A DNA stretch of 64,000 bases from Lagopus muta (Eukaryota; Chordata; Aves; Galliformes; Phasianidae). Positions within the stretch are counted from its first letter, which is position 1, and every line of letters starts with the position of its first letter. Location: the NCBI RefSeq assembly GCF_023343835.1, contig NC_064438.1:21658077-21722076 (forward strand), in the 5' to 3' direction. A program made the translations under genes and the position numbers. The notes below the pieces were generated by a model. That model saw only the letters and a list, made by a program, of their open reading frames with translations. It was not told the origin of the DNA and did not search any database. This document shows, piece by piece, positions 1 through 12,869 of the stretch.

Positions 1-3000
1 GACCAAAACTCTGTTTCTGCTCTTATTTTTACTGGCTTGACATCAGTGTGGATTATTGCACTGTTGTCAGCAGCATTGCTCCTGATTTGCATCAGCATAA
101 GAAAGATCAGAGCCTGGCCCAGTGTCTTCAAAGCCTCTTGAAGCCTGTGAGTCAGGGAAACACATCAATCACGAGCTGCTTTGAAGGCACCGAGCGATGC
201 ATGCGATCACCAGGGGCTGGGGTGTGCAGGTCACGCCAGCACATGAAGGAAGCTTCTTGCTTCTGCTTCAAGTTTTGCACGGTGACTGGAGCTGGGGGGC
301 TGGCATCTCACTTCAGTGATAGCACAGAGGAGCCCCTCTGGGCTGCTCCTGTGCTCAGTGAGCTGGGCAATGAGCACGGTGCAGCTTTCAGACTAGAACA
401 GCATTTGCAGTGTCAGCTCAGCTAGAAACTAGTCTAGGAAGAAACCAGCACAAGGATTTGTGCTTTCTGAGGATGGCCTATGAGTGCAATTTCCACCCCG
501 CAAGGATTTCCAGAGGGTGCAGTTCAGCAGAACAGTCCTAATATCACGCCAGCTGAGAGCGCTGCACATGAAGAGCATCCTGCAGGAGCACACTGGTGCC
601 CCAGGCATCCATCCGTCTGCTTTTCCTCTGCCTCATCTTGGCACGGCCACCCCAGCCCAGCTGCGAGCCAGTCCCAGGGCTGGCTGGGATCGTTCCGCTT
701 TGATCTGTAGGCTCACAGCCAGCGGTGCTGACCTGGCTCTTCCCAGGGCGGCGGGGCCCTGCTGTGCACAGCGGGTGCCTGCAGGTAGGCAGCGTGGCGT
801 GGGCTGTGCACGGTGCTGGGGCTGACATATGCCCAGCACATGTGGCTGGATCCCTCCTGGCAAGCACACTCACCTGCACTGCCCTGCTAGGGACTGACCC
901 CAGTAGGGGCCAGCAATGGCCAGGCAAAGTGGTTTAAACCAGGCTCAAAGTGCAAGCTGGGAGGCTGGGGCAAAATATCTGCGCGACCCCGTGAGGCTGA
1001 AGGGCACCTGCAGGCAAGGTGCTGGGGGCTCAGGGCATGGAGATGCTCCCTGCCCTCTGTGCCCCACTGCTTCTTGCAATCAACTGCTCCAAACAGTTGT
1101 TCCACTTTTAAAAGCCATCATTTTTCCTTGAGAATAAATGATTTTCAGGCTGCTTGGTATCTTCCTGTAGGATTTCCCCTGGCTTCCTTGAATTCAGAAG
1201 GTACCAAAAGAAGAAATCTAGAAAAAAAACTGAAAAAAAAACAAGTGTGCATTTTCTGTTCATTACCTGTCACCTTCAGCTGAGAGATGGTGCTGCACCG
1301 AGGGGCGCAGTAGCTGGGGCTATGTCTATGAGTGGGGAGAAGGTGCTTGCAAGAATGCTCCTTTTGCACTGGGCCCTGGTGTGAATGAGTGGGGAGGGAC
1401 TGTGGGCAAGTGTTGTGGATCTGACTCCTGCAGATAGTGCTTTGATAAGCCCCAATGTATCCAATCAGTCCTATAAAGATCTACAGAACAGAAAACGTTT
1501 CGTGTCTCCATAAACATGCGGCCATATGCTGGTACCTCACTCCATATGCACGCACTCTGACACTCCATGGAGGCAGCACAGCGGAAATGAAATGCATTGC
1601 TCTCCCCACTGCCCAGCTGGTGCTGCTGTGTGGCTGCCCCCTGGGCTGCTGGAGCCACAACACCACTTAGTGCCTGGGAGTTCCCCACGGCTGCCCATTG
1701 CTTCAGTCCTAATGCCAAATGAAAGATTAAAGCAAGCTACCCTCCCTCCTATCTTCCCCTTTCAGTGGCCATTATCCCATTTCTACCCCTTCCTGCCTCT
1801 GCTGTTTGTCTGTCTCCAGGCCTATCCCAATGCTGATGGCCAGGCTGTGTGCTCTCTTGCCAGAGATGGTCACCAGCCCTTTGCCTTCCAGCCTGCAAGA
1901 ACAGAGCCAGAATTCATCTCTGAGTGCTGAAACTGGACACCATTTTATCAGTGGCCTGGAATGGGAAATTGGAGCCTGGGATGAGAGAACTGAATAACTT
2001 GAGCTTGTTTTCATTTCATGTTTAATTTCCTGCAGGCTTAGCTCAGTCTTTCCGCTCCTTCCACCAGCCTCCCAGGGTTTTATGGGGGAAAAGGGATCAA
2101 GATATATTACTTCTTGCTTTGCTTTTTCTTTTTTCTTTTTTTTTTTCTTCTCCAAGGCAGTGATTTCTCTACAGCCAAGTTTGACATTTCCCTCTCACTT
2201 TCAAGCCCCTGCCGCATCACAGGGGCACCACTGAAAAGATCTCCTTAGCAGTCCTAGCAATCAGAGTGCTGGCCCTGAAGGTGGATAGAGGAGGCATTGC
2301 GTTCCCCAGGCACAAATCCCCATCATCTCATCCTGCCCCATCCCTTCTGCCAGGGCTCTGAATGGTGCTGCTGGGGAGGGACAGCACTGCCTGGATATGG
2401 AGGAAAGCCAAGTATGGGGATGCTGCTAGGTGCCCACCCCAGCCCATAGAACTAACAGGAGCCTCTCTGCATTCTGCTGAGACACAGCCACAGCTGATAT
2501 GAAGAGAAACAGCTGTAGGGAAGAACATGGAGCCCTGCAGATTGGTCTGGACAAGTGGGTGAGAAAAGTCCTGCAGCTAGGAATGAACCTAGAATTAATA
2601 TGCACAGGGATGCTGGCCTAGCTGCTTTGTTTGTGACAAGTGCTTGCAGGGTTCAGAGCAGAAAGCAAGCAGGATTCCTGGTTTGAGAGGTATAACCAGA
2701 TTTCTTCCCACTCCAGATATTCCTGATGCTAATGTGAGTTGTAGAAGTGGTGGTGCAATGAACACCTGAATACAGGAGTCACAGAGTTAACCAGATGACA
2801 AAATGATATCCCAGCTTCCCAGCAGCCTTAGGTGGCCATCAAAACATGAGTTATAGATATCTGCTCTGAGCAGTGGTTCTCTGTTTTGCCTATGCTTCTA
2901 AGCTCTGCTAAGCCTTTGGGTTAATACTGATTCAAGGGAAAGAGAAGCACTTAAACTCTATTGTTTCGGGGTTTGGCTGGGTTGGACACCCAGGTTAGCA

Positions 3001-3169
3001 GCAGGGAGCTGACACCTTGCTGGTGGCAGCTGTGAGACTGCATCACAGCCACTCATCTCTCCCGGCCCTCTGAGGCAGAAGGATTCACCCAGCCCATTGC
3101 CCCTTCAGCTCAAAGACAAGGGGCTCAAGGCTCACCTACCCCTATCCCAGCTCGAGGCATTGCTGTTAC
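1..3169 (-). other. ALX4: ALX4 intron 2, 5' part (non-coding)
   Basis: This stretch follows the exon 2 donor and runs off the window edge before exon 3. The conserved paired-homeobox continuation (VWFQNRRAKW) is not present on the minus strand, so exon 3 is outside. I see moderately GC-rich unique DNA, an A-rich patch near 1219-1245 and a poly-pyrimidine tract at about 2124-2150. No reading frame here looks coding. Confidence 0.85.
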
Positions 3170-3480
3170 CTGTACTCGGGCCTCAGTGAGGTCTGTCCTC
3201 ATGGCTAGCTGCTCCCTGGCATACACATCTGGGTAGTGGGTCTTCTGGAAGACTTTTTCCAACTCCTCAAGCTGGTAGCTGGTGAAGGTGGTACGGTTCC
3301 TCCTTTTTTTGCCCTTGTTGCTCTCCGAGTCCGCCTTGTCCATGGGGCTGGGGAGGTCCGTGTTGGCCCTGTCCTGAGGGACTTTCACTCCAGCCTCCTT
3401 CACGCTGAGGTAGCTGCTGTCCATGCCCGAGGGGTCAGCGTTGGGCTGCAAGTCAGCCTCTCCCAAGCTGCTCTCCTTAC
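3170..3480 (-). CDS. ALX4: ALX4 coding exon 2 (linker and homeodomain residues 1-46)
   Basis: Encodes residues 134-237. The acceptor is a pyrimidine-rich tract ending in CAG (3481-3483), and the exon supplies the last two bases of split codon 134 (Gly). The linker contains [14 protein letters not shown] and the ALX4-type [18 protein letters not shown]. The homeodomain starts at about residue 192 ([20 protein letters not shown]) and runs to ARVQ at homeodomain position 46, the usual intron site of paired-class genes just before VWFQNRR. Arg196 is homeodomain Arg5 and corresponds to human R218, where a parietal-foramina mutation is known. The donor is CAG/GTAACA (3164-3169), with a non-consensus C at +5; reading through it would add about 14 unrelated residues before a stop. 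In the family, this domain binds TAAT-NNN-ATTA palindromes as homo- or heterodimers. Helix 3 with Gln50 and the C-terminal OAR region lie on exons beyond position 1. Confidence 0.97.
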
Positions 3481-4497
3481 CTGTTTGGAGGGAGAAAGAG
3501 GAGAAAATGTGTATAAACCTTATGGCTGATTGACTGTTTCTACTGAGAGCTCCAACAATGGGAAAAGCCTTTAATAGAGATGAACAGAAGGTGACAGGGA
3601 GAAGACACAGGGAAAATTAGAGTCTGTGTTTGGGACAGGGTACGAAGGGTGCTACACTATAAGCATGTGCCCCCACACATCCTGGTTGCACTCCAGGCAA
3701 CCCCACAACCTGCTGTGAGGACTCACACTGCCGCTGGCAAAGCAGCACCCATCACTACACAGAGAGCTAATGTAGGACACCTGCAGAAAGCCCCAGTCTG
3801 GTACAAGATAGAGAAACACTGCCTTCACCTTCATCTCCTGCAGAACCTACAGAGAAAGGCTGCAGGAATGCTTTCTGCTCAAACCCTCCTTACCAATGAA
3901 AGAACACAACACCTTGCTTGTTTTTCTTTTTAAGATTTCGTATTAGCTTGCTTTTAAATGTGCCCAGGAACAACCTTTCTGGGAAACAATTCCACCCTAT
4001 GAGGAGCTTTCCTTTGGGATAATTTTGCAGTGTCACTTCCAAGGTCATTTATCCAGAAACCTTTGCCAAAGTGTCTGGAAATCCCTATTTTTTTTTCAGC
4101 ATTTATCTTCTGTTACAACTTCATTCAGCCTTATTCATCACTTATATGTAGTTTTGCTGTTTGGGATGAAATGTGGCTAATGCTCTTGGGCATAAAGGCA
4201 GAAAGTTGACTGTGGGAGGATAAGACATGAAAGGACTTTGAGAAAGAAATTGCCTAATTAGTGCAGAAAAGTGGCCAGGACTGGCACTGATGGTGGAGGT
4301 GTAGGAGCTATTTGCCTCTACCACTGTAATGGCTTTTCAGAAGAAGGATTTATTGCTGCTCTCTCAGACTCTTGAGGTGCTCAAACAAGCTTCATGTCGT
4401 CTGTCATTCTCTGTGCTTTGGTATGGTTCTTGGGAGGATTCATCACGCTGGACACTGAGTATATCAGTCACATGCTATACCAATGATACTTGTTAAT

Positions 4498-4765
4498 TCA
4501 TAGAATCACAAAATCATTAAGGCCTGAGAAGACCACTAAGATCACCAAGTCCAACAGTCAGCCCATCGCAACTGTGCCCACTAACAAGATCCCTCAGTGA
4601 CACACCTACATGGTTCTTGAGCACCTCTAGGTGACTCCATCACCTCCCTGAGCAGCCTGTTCCAATGCCTCACTTCTCTTTCTGAAGAGGTTTTCTTAAC
4701 ATCCAACCTCAACCTCCCCTGGCACAACTTGAAGTCCTTCTCTCTCATACTATCACTGTTACCTT
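4498..4765 (-). mobile_element. CR1 LINE 3'-end fragment
   Basis: On the plus strand the segment opens with TAGAATCACAAAATCATTAA. It continues through GACCACTAAGATCACCAAG and TCCAACAGTCAGCCCATC, then CACCTCCCTGAGCAGCCTGT and the CCTGGCACAACTTGAAG region, ending near CTATCACTGTTACC. This is the reverse complement of the avian CR1 3' end, so the element points to the minus strand with its 3' terminus at 4498. It is 5'-truncated, as is typical for CR1. No target-site duplication is obvious, which is also typical. Confidence 0.93.
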
Positions 4766-7451
4766 CATTTCTTTTTTTAATTTAGTAGGTCATGAAGCTG
4801 GGTGCATTTCCATCCATGCCTTCGTGCTGGCTGCCTCCAGTGCTCCCAAGACCCCTGCAGCAGAAACACGTGCCCTGATGCCATCCATTGGTGGCTCCCT
4901 GCTATTTCTCACCTCTAGTGCTCAGCCACTGGCTGTCCACAGGCAGAAGAAGGGCAGGAGGTGGCCCACAGGGATGGCATGCATCTCTCTTTGCTCCACA
5001 TCCAGAGGAGCAACTGCCATTCCCTGGGAACAGGATCCCTGACCTCAAACCAGTCATGCTAAAGACTGAAGTGAAACAAATTGCATACATCTGCATATGG
5101 ATATGTCCAGACTTCCTGTAACTGGAGATGGCCTCAAAGTTTCAATGCAAAGTTCGGGGTGTCTGTTTCTAATCAAATCTAACGAGACCTTGAGTTACAT
5201 ATTATGAAGATCTCCATGACAAGAAGGTAATGCGAGCATTGCTACACCCTCACAAGCCTGACAGAGCTGCTCGGTGCCTCCTCTGCTACTCTTGGCTCCC
5301 CCCTCACTCTCATTGTGGTGGAAGGAAACTTGCTGTCTTCTCCCAGTGCCTCATCTATCTGCAGTGCCACCAGTACTGCCATGCCTGAGTCACCCACCGG
5401 AGGTGCCAGCATGCAGCATAGGAGAGCCAGGCCTGTGTGTTCCCAGCATTGAGATGCTCTGCCATAGTTTATTTCTGGATCCCTGCACAAAGGGAAATGT
5501 CTTTTTGGTGCCAGCACATATTTTTATGGGACCTCAGGTGGGAGAACCCATAGCACACTGTGTGCTTGGGCACTGTGGTGGCCAGGTGACCCTGCAATGA
5601 TCCCAGTATGTCTATGGATCCCTCCCCACAAGGAACAGGCTTCTAGCCACACTGTGGGTTCACAGCACGTATCTGGATTGTTCCTAACTGGCTGTTTTGG
5701 AAAGATGAGGATGTGAAGTATACAAACAGAACCATGAAATTTAATTTGAAGTCAATTCAGCTTGGCACATCCACATGGCAGGGGAGAGCAGGGCGTCTCC
5801 AGTGCGCACAGCAGCATTGGGCTCAGCTCAAAGCAATGACTCCTTCACACAGCATCTGCTGGGATTCCTCTGAGCAAAGGCAGATCCCCACAAGGGGAAA
5901 CAGCAAAGCACCCCACAAGGCTGCAAGACACCTACATGGTCAGCACAACCCACAAACACTGCTGGCACATGGCTGTTTCCCCAGTGCACTCTGTTGGCAG
6001 CATATGGTTTGATGCTTCAGTAGCAGCCCTGAAGTTCAGTCCTAGCATAGGCAGCACTGGCTGCATCTCTTACTGAGGAGGAGCTGCAATACCATTCAGA
6101 CTGCAAACCTTCAGGACCCCATCAGCAGCAGCAATGCTACAGTCCTCGTATCTTTCTCCATACATGGTGTAACTGTTCTGCTGCTTTTCCAGGTTGGCTG
6201 TTGCAGCCCAAGAAGCACAAGGCTATCATTTAAAAAAATATTCACATTTGGGGTTAGATATGAATAAAGAAGCCCAGCTGCTCCTTTTTATCCTTCATTA
6301 GGAGGAAGGAATCTTGAGGTTTATTCCAGTAAGGGAGCAATCACTCTGAGGTCTACAGATAGAAAGATGGATTCAAAGATGGAGAAAAGATGCAGAATTT
6401 TGTGTCTGGCTCTAGAATCACCGACTTTATTAGCAGTGAGCAAATAACCAAACCTCCACACTGGGTCACAGGTGGAACACTAAGCATCATCCCTCTCCTA
6501 AATGCAAGAGGTGGAAGTCCACATGAGGAGTTACCACTATAACAACTGCAGTGCCCTTGCTGCTGGTGGGAACTGAGTGGAACACCTCCATTCCCACTCC
6601 AGATAAGGACAAGCACAGCTCCTTGTGCCCAGCCTGCCTGCAGGTCCCTGGAGCCTGCATGAAGCTGAGCAGTCCCCATGTGTATACCCACCTATCACAC
6701 AGACCAGAGCCTTGCATGCGAGTACAGTGCTTTATTCCCTGAGCAGATGAATTTGCACACCCCTTGGCTGCATACACAGAGCTCAGCATCAGCTCCAAGA
6801 GTGCACCACGCACTGCCTGCTCCTCTCTCATGATATTTAAAGGACACTAACAAAACTGGCTTTTACAGAAATAAATCTATTTCATCAACTCTGAATGGAA
6901 GCTGTGGCTGGAGCAAAAAGGCACAGTTTATGCCCCAAATCCTTCTCTGTGAGGCACACCCATCTGAAGAGCAGGAAAGAGCTGACAGCAGATTTGGAAA
7001 GCACAGAAATGGTTCTGCCGCCATTGCAGCTCTCCTACTGGCTACCAGAATGCAGCACAGGAAAAGAACTGGAGCAAGAGAATGCACAGCCATTGCCCTT
7101 GCTGGGAGCGTATGAAACTGCTGGGCTGCATGCCCGCTGCTTCACCTCTGAAGGTGAAAGGAGATGAAGGTATATGCTAGATACTGGAGCTGGGGATCTT
7201 GCCTCTCCTTCATGAGTCCGTGTATTCTCATTGACCAGGCTCTCTTATCTTTAGTGTTGGAACACCTACACTGATGGCAGTGACAAAAGCACCCTGGGGA
7301 CATGCTGCTCCGCCTTATCAGGGGCAGGAAGGATGGCTTTTCAAGTGGCAGTGGAGGGAAGTGACAGTCAACAGTGTGTGGCTCTGGGCAGCCAGACCCA
7401 GGTGATCCCACAGAGATAGCTCAGTGCTCAGAATGGTGAAGGCTATCAATT

Positions 7452-7540
7452 GTAGAATCATAATGGTTGGGAAAGACCACTAGGATCCCCTAGTCCAACC
7501 ATCAATCCTTCACCATCATGGCCATTAACCCACATCCCCA
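7452..7540 (-). mobile_element. Short CR1 LINE 3'-end fragment
   Basis: The plus strand reads TAGAATCATAATGGTTGGGA, then AAGACCACTAGGATCCCCTA and GTCCAACCATCAATCC. This is the reverse complement of the CR1 3' end, so the copy lies on the minus strand with its 3' terminus at about 7452. Only about 90 bases are recognisable before similarity fades. It is a severely 5'-truncated copy. Confidence 0.88.
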
Positions 7541-9974
7541 GTATTCCAGGCTATATGCAAAGTCCAACTGGAATGTCTGTGGATTTGTGCTACATCCTAC
7601 TCGCAATCTCCTCCAAGAAGTATGCACCTGTAGCAAAATCTACCCTGCCACTCTAAACGTAGCCATCACCAACAAACATTTGCTCAGGAAGGGAGATGAG
7701 GCAGAAAAGAACCTGCAGACAGTTTGGAAAGGCTTGCAGATTCCTTTTGGCCCTGAATTTGATACCTGTAGAAGTGGTCTCCTTCTTCCAAAGCATTTCC
7801 ACATTGTCTCAGTCATAGACTCACGCCTGCACACCCACCAGTAGCTATTTATTTGGATTTCATCCCCAAAGGGTCCACAGACCCTCAGAGGTAAGTGAGG
7901 CACCCCAGTGTGAGGCGAGCTGGGCTCCCCAGTTTGTGAGATGCTTGGAAACTGGAAAGCTGAAATAAAAACAGAAAACACCCAAAGCTGGCTGAACCTC
8001 ACTGAACCACAGAAAAGGCTGAATTTAAATTTTGGACCAAAGTGTGGGCCAGGTTCTTCAGCATAACTGCTCTGCTGCTTCTCAATTTTATACAGCTGAT
8101 TAGTAAAGAAAGGCACAGATGAGGGAAGGAAAACATTCGGCCCTTACCAAACGTGCCTGTTCTTGGAAGCACAACCAGAACTTGTTTCCATTCTCACTGC
8201 ACATCACAAAACTCAGGGCCAGCCAGGTCTGGGAATTGCTAACATTCCACCAGGCTTTTGTAGGCACTCCAGAATGAAATTAGGATTCTGGCTACCAAAC
8301 CAAAATTCACAGTCAGTGGGGATGGGAGGCAGGCAAGGATCAACTCTATTGGCAGAGAGGAGCAGGGCAGCAAAATCACAAACTGAAGCAAAAAGCAGTA
8401 TAGCTGGAATGGGAACTTGCTGACCAAGAATGAAGATGAAATAACAGTAAGCCTGGCAGCAACAGGTTGATTGCTTCCAGACCCCTCCTTGCTTGGCTCA
8501 CCCACTGCCAAACATCTTCCCTTCCATGGGATCAGGGGATGGTGCTACAGGCACCACAGTGACCGGTCACCCCAGCTCCTAGAGGTGAGGGGAGATAAAC
8601 GAACATCCATTTATGTCTGACCTGCCTGGAAACTCAAGCTGCTCCTTACACAGCCTAAGCAAATATTTAGTTAAATTGCTCCAAAAGTCTCAGTCCTTTT
8701 ATGTGCATCCCAAAAGAGTGTCATAAAACCATCTATGATAAGGGCTTCATTAACCTCTGCTACCCAGCACAAGAAGAACGTATTTCAGCTCTGACTGAAG
8801 TTTAATAAGCTCTTGGCCTCTGTGGCTGCCAGCCCTGCCTCTCCCTGACATCAGTACCTATGTACCACAACAGCATCCACTACCAAGAGTATCTACTGCA
8901 GCAGGGACATGGCAGTAGCACTCAGCCTTCCATGGAGGAAGAACTGTGCCTTCAGCCAAGAAGGCTGCTACAACATCAGCCACACAAATTTTGCACTGGG
9001 GTCATAAAGAGAAAGGCAAGGATGGCTGAAACTTTTGCCCAACTTCTCCTCTGCTTGCTTCAGTACAATGCTTTCGTCATCCATATGTATGTGCAGCCCA
9101 ATGATTTCCTCTTAATGAAGTTTTACCAGCTGACCAAGGAGTAGAAACACCACCACCTGATGTGACCCACGACTCGTGAGAAGCTTGTGCAAGACCTCAA
9201 GCACCTAGCTTGCAAAGCAAAGGGATGAAAATGATTTATAGAAGCAGCAAGGTAAAGGTTTATTGATGAGACATTCAGAGGAAATTGGATGAATGGGCCT
9301 GAGATTCCTTTAGCAAATGAATAATGGATGCTGTTCACAGCTGGCAACTGACATTTTTCATTTTCATTTGAGAATAGCAAGGCACAGGGCAAATGACAGT
9401 TATTAAGGAAAAAAAAATCCATTAGGTAATGCTGAACAAGGAAAGCCTCAACAGAAATGTTTCTTACTTATGAAAGGGGAGCCACAAATTGTTGAAAGGG
9501 TAAACTCCTCATATCACATAACTCAGAGCACTGCACAACCCAAGCCATAAGAGGGGAAAAAAAGCCCCCATTCAATGCAGTACACTCCCCAGCCTTCAGA
9601 CCAAGCTTTTTCCATAAAATCTTATATCCCAGGTCTTCTGCTGCTTCCCCAGGGACAGCTTTTTTCACCTGCTCCCCTACAACACCCAGGCCTGAGGAAG
9701 GTTGGACCATCTACAGGAGGAAATGGCCATTACAAGAATAGTACACTCAGAGCTGGCTGTAACCCTGTCCAGAGCACGTGAAACCTGCTGTGTATTTAGG
9801 TTTGAGAGTCAAAGATCAGTCATTACTAGGCCAGTGAGAACCACAGCTCTTTCAGTCTTGTTTCTGGACAGCTTTTCCAGAGGAAAGGCAGAAGGCACAC
9901 ATTCTACCCAAATCCCAGCTCCACTGTGCTCCCCACAGCACCATGTACCACATTTGACAAAAGGCCGTGTCAGA

Positions 9975-10000
9975 TTTTTTTTTCTTTTTTTTTTTTTTTT
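9975..10000 (+). repeat. Poly(T) tract with one C
   Basis: Nine T, one C, sixteen T. Simple sequence in ALX4 intron 1 with no recognisable retroelement attached. Confidence 0.95.
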
Positions 10001-11550
10001 GACATGGAGAAAACAAAAATACACTTAATTTTAGCTATGTTCTTGGAAAAAGCTTAGTAGATTCAGATGAAATTAAAAAACTTCAGTATTATAAAAAAAG
10101 TCAGAGGCAAACATACTGTGGGAGTATTTTAGCCTAAATCAAAAAGTTTAGATTAAGTTAGAGGCAACTTGGAGGCAGCTTTTTATAGGAAGTGTCAGAC
10201 AGTAGACACAGAGACTCTGGTATCGTGCTTCTGAACAGAGAACAACAACAACAAAATCACAGCACCTCAAAACAGCAAAACTCCTGCAGCACCACTAATT
10301 CTCAGCAGAAGTGGGTCATTATATGAAAGATGATGACCATGAAAATCAGCCTAAATTAAAAACTGCACTCACATCAACGGTGCTCATGCCCATTTTCGTG
10401 CTTGTTTCCAGTTAACATTCCAGAATAGGATCATACTGTCATGCATGACTGTAAATGTCAAGTAAACATTAGCAGATATTTACAGAAATTGTTTTTAGGA
10501 ACTTGTGAAAAGGAGAATTTGCCCCAGAAATCTATTTCCAGCAGTGATGCTCACCCACCCAGGCACCTGGAAAGACTCCATGAGTCCATCACATCCCCAC
10601 CTGCAGCTTACCAACACAAATCACCTTCTGGCTGCATGAGTCAGGAACCCATCAACACTAATGTGCTAACTGCTGAGTAGAGCCAGGATCACTTCAGTTT
10701 CCAACATCCAAGGACTCAGGGCATCTGCTACAGGGAACAGAACTGGCTGTTCTTCATCTCCTGGGGCATCTCTAACCGTTGGGTTGGATGAGAAAAGATG
10801 TCTGCGAGGAGACCTTGCTGGACCACAGCAGGTTACTTTCTTCTTCCTTCTCATCTCAAACCCAGCTTCCTACAAAACACCTTCTCAGATTTGCTATCTG
10901 ACTGCATATTTTAGTCATAACATTGCAGCACACATAAGAGGCACGTGCAATTGCTGAAACAACTTGTTTTGTTCTTAAAACTCTCAGGAAAAGACACAGA
11001 TGTAAATAGTGGTTCTCCAAGCTACAAAACTCCTTGAGCACAGAAAGCTGTGGATTGCAAGAAGCCAGGGCTTTAGCATTAAGGCATTAGTGCCAAGCAA
11101 AAGCAGTAAGAGCTCCCCAACCCAAAGAAGGGGTCAAAAAGCCCTTTGGCTGGGCCTGCAGCTTTCTGAATTAGCTTAAGTCAAACCCCACAGTCATTTC
11201 CTACAGCAGATGAAGCTGGTGCCTATAAATATGGATCTCACAACTGCTATAGAGTCCAAGTTCACTTAGGCTGTAGTGCATACTGGAATAAATAACCTTC
11301 CCCTGTAATAACTGTTTTGTAAATAACTACCAGCTGAGAGAGATGGTGTGTGCGAGTGCAATTTGTCAAGAACATAACCTCAGCTAAACAGAAAAGAAAA
11401 ATCACTGTTCTCTGTTATCTCCCTAGATGAACCTGGCCGTTCCTCATTATCCCCTCAGCAAGGAAATAATTCCCATCAGACTCAACATTCATGGCTTGGA
11501 GGGGACACCCAGCACCCTCTGACAGATCCTCCTGGGCCAGGAGGCCCCCC

Positions 11551-11690
11551 CCCTCCTCCCTGGAGAGGCACAAGGTCAGGCTGGACAGGGCTCTGAGCAC
11601 CCTGATGTAGCTGTGGGTATCCCTGTTCATTGCAGGGAGTTGGGCTAGATGGCCTTTAAAGGGTCCCTTCCAGCTCAAATGAAGTTATGA
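11551..11690 (+). mobile_element. CR1 LINE 3'-region fragment, sense on plus strand
   Basis: The plus strand carries the sense CR1 series: GGAGAGGCACAAGGTCAGGC, TGGACAGGGCTCTGAGCACC, then a stretch like the CCCTGCCCATGGCAGGGGGTTGG block, and finally GATGGCCTTTAAAGGGTCCC followed by TTCCAGCTCAAAT. It is opposite in orientation to the CR1 copies at 4.5 and 7.4 kb. The terminal ATTCTATGA repeat has decayed. Confidence 0.88.
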
Positions 11691-12280
11691 GCTGTCTATC
11701 TCCAGGGATGGGAAGGGATCAACCAGGTGTCTACATATGAACCTACCTCAGAGACTGTTTATTCTACCCCAGGTAGAACTCACTTTTTCCCCTGGAAATA
11801 CCCAAACCATTCCACTGGGAGATTTTTGCAAGTCTAGGTAGGCCAGACTGGCATGCCAAATGGCCCAAATTCAGGAACTGCTTGTAAGGAGCACGCTATG
11901 GTTCCTGGGTAATGGTTGAAGAGGACAGTTGGGATCAGGCTGTGCTTTTCCCTTCTACTTCTCTGAAAGTCATTAAAACAAACAGAACAGACCAAGGACT
12001 GGGTTGGTCCTGGTTCTTCTATTGTTCTTCTGTGAAGTACCCAGGTAACCCACTCCTGGGTTCCTAGTACTATGCAAGATAACCCAGACCTTTTAAGATC
12101 AGCACCAGAAGTCCAGGCAGCGTACAAGGGAACATCCGTGCCAGCATGAGGAATTTACAGCCAGAATCAGTGTCTCCTCCCAGCACTAGCCAAATCTTCC
12201 CCAAGCCTCCAGCCATAGAATACTCCTACTACATTTTTAAGCATCTAACAAACCTGATGAAATACTTTGGCCAAAAAGCA

Positions 12281-12640
12281 TCAGCTTTGCTCCATGTTCT
12301 TCATGTCCATCATGTCCATACCCCCAAATACGGTGAAAAATGCATCCCTTAGAAGCCTGGTTGCTATCATAGCCTGTTGGTTCCTTTTTGGGTAAGCTTC
12401 AGGACATTTTCTAAAGAAATCCATAGCTACCAACAAATATTGTCCATCAGATTCAATCTCAGGCAAAAGCCCAACAACATCAACAAACGGCAGTGATGTA
12501 CCCAGAAGTTACAGCTCAATAGGATTTCTCCTCATCTTTGGAAACCTATTTTGAGATACAGCCCTTCCAAGAAACTCATCACATTTCCTGTAGCATTTAT
12601 CCATTACCTCTCTATGCTTTCCCCAAAACCAGTGTAATGC
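12281..12640 (-). pseudogene. Degenerate Ty3/gypsy-type retrotransposon integrase fragment
   Basis: One minus-strand frame, with a single in-frame TAA at 12509-12511, resembles a Ty3/gypsy (Metaviridae-type) integrase. The upstream part (about 12530-12640) contains HREVMDKCYRKCDE, like the zinc-binding HHCC end ('V..WC..CD.C'), but the Cys spacing is C-x3-C rather than C-x2-C. After the stop comes FVDVVGLLPE, carrying the position of the first catalytic Asp of the D,D-35-E core. Next is YLLVAMDFFRKCPEAYPK, matching the family pattern 'Y.LVAMDYFTKWPEAYP', then ATRLLRDAFFTVFG. Similarity ends just before where the second catalytic Asp (SDQG) should be; nothing recognisable follows, and a stop occurs at 12281. 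With the stop, the lost Asp and Glu and no visible reverse transcriptase or LTRs, this is a dead fragment. A decayed copy of an integrase-derived host gene is an alternative. Confidence 0.72.
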
Positions 12641-12869
12641 AATGGAATAGGCAGCAATAACAGCATAGTAGCACAACTCTAGGCTGCAACAAATGAAGAT
12701 GTGCTCAAATGCAACAGCCGTGGTTACAGAAACAAAGGAAAGCCACTGCTTACCTGCAGAAGACCTCAGGTATGCAGGAACCTCCAAGATACTCTTGCCT
12801 CCACTACCAACCCTTAAATGGGGTCTGGGAAGGGTGCAGTCATTCAGGGGCATTGCATACACCTGAGCT

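Noticed and set aside
3125..3169. Continuation of the exon 2 frame past the homeobox
   Set aside because: Similarity to the homeodomain stops exactly at CAG/GTAACA, the standard paired-homeobox intron position.
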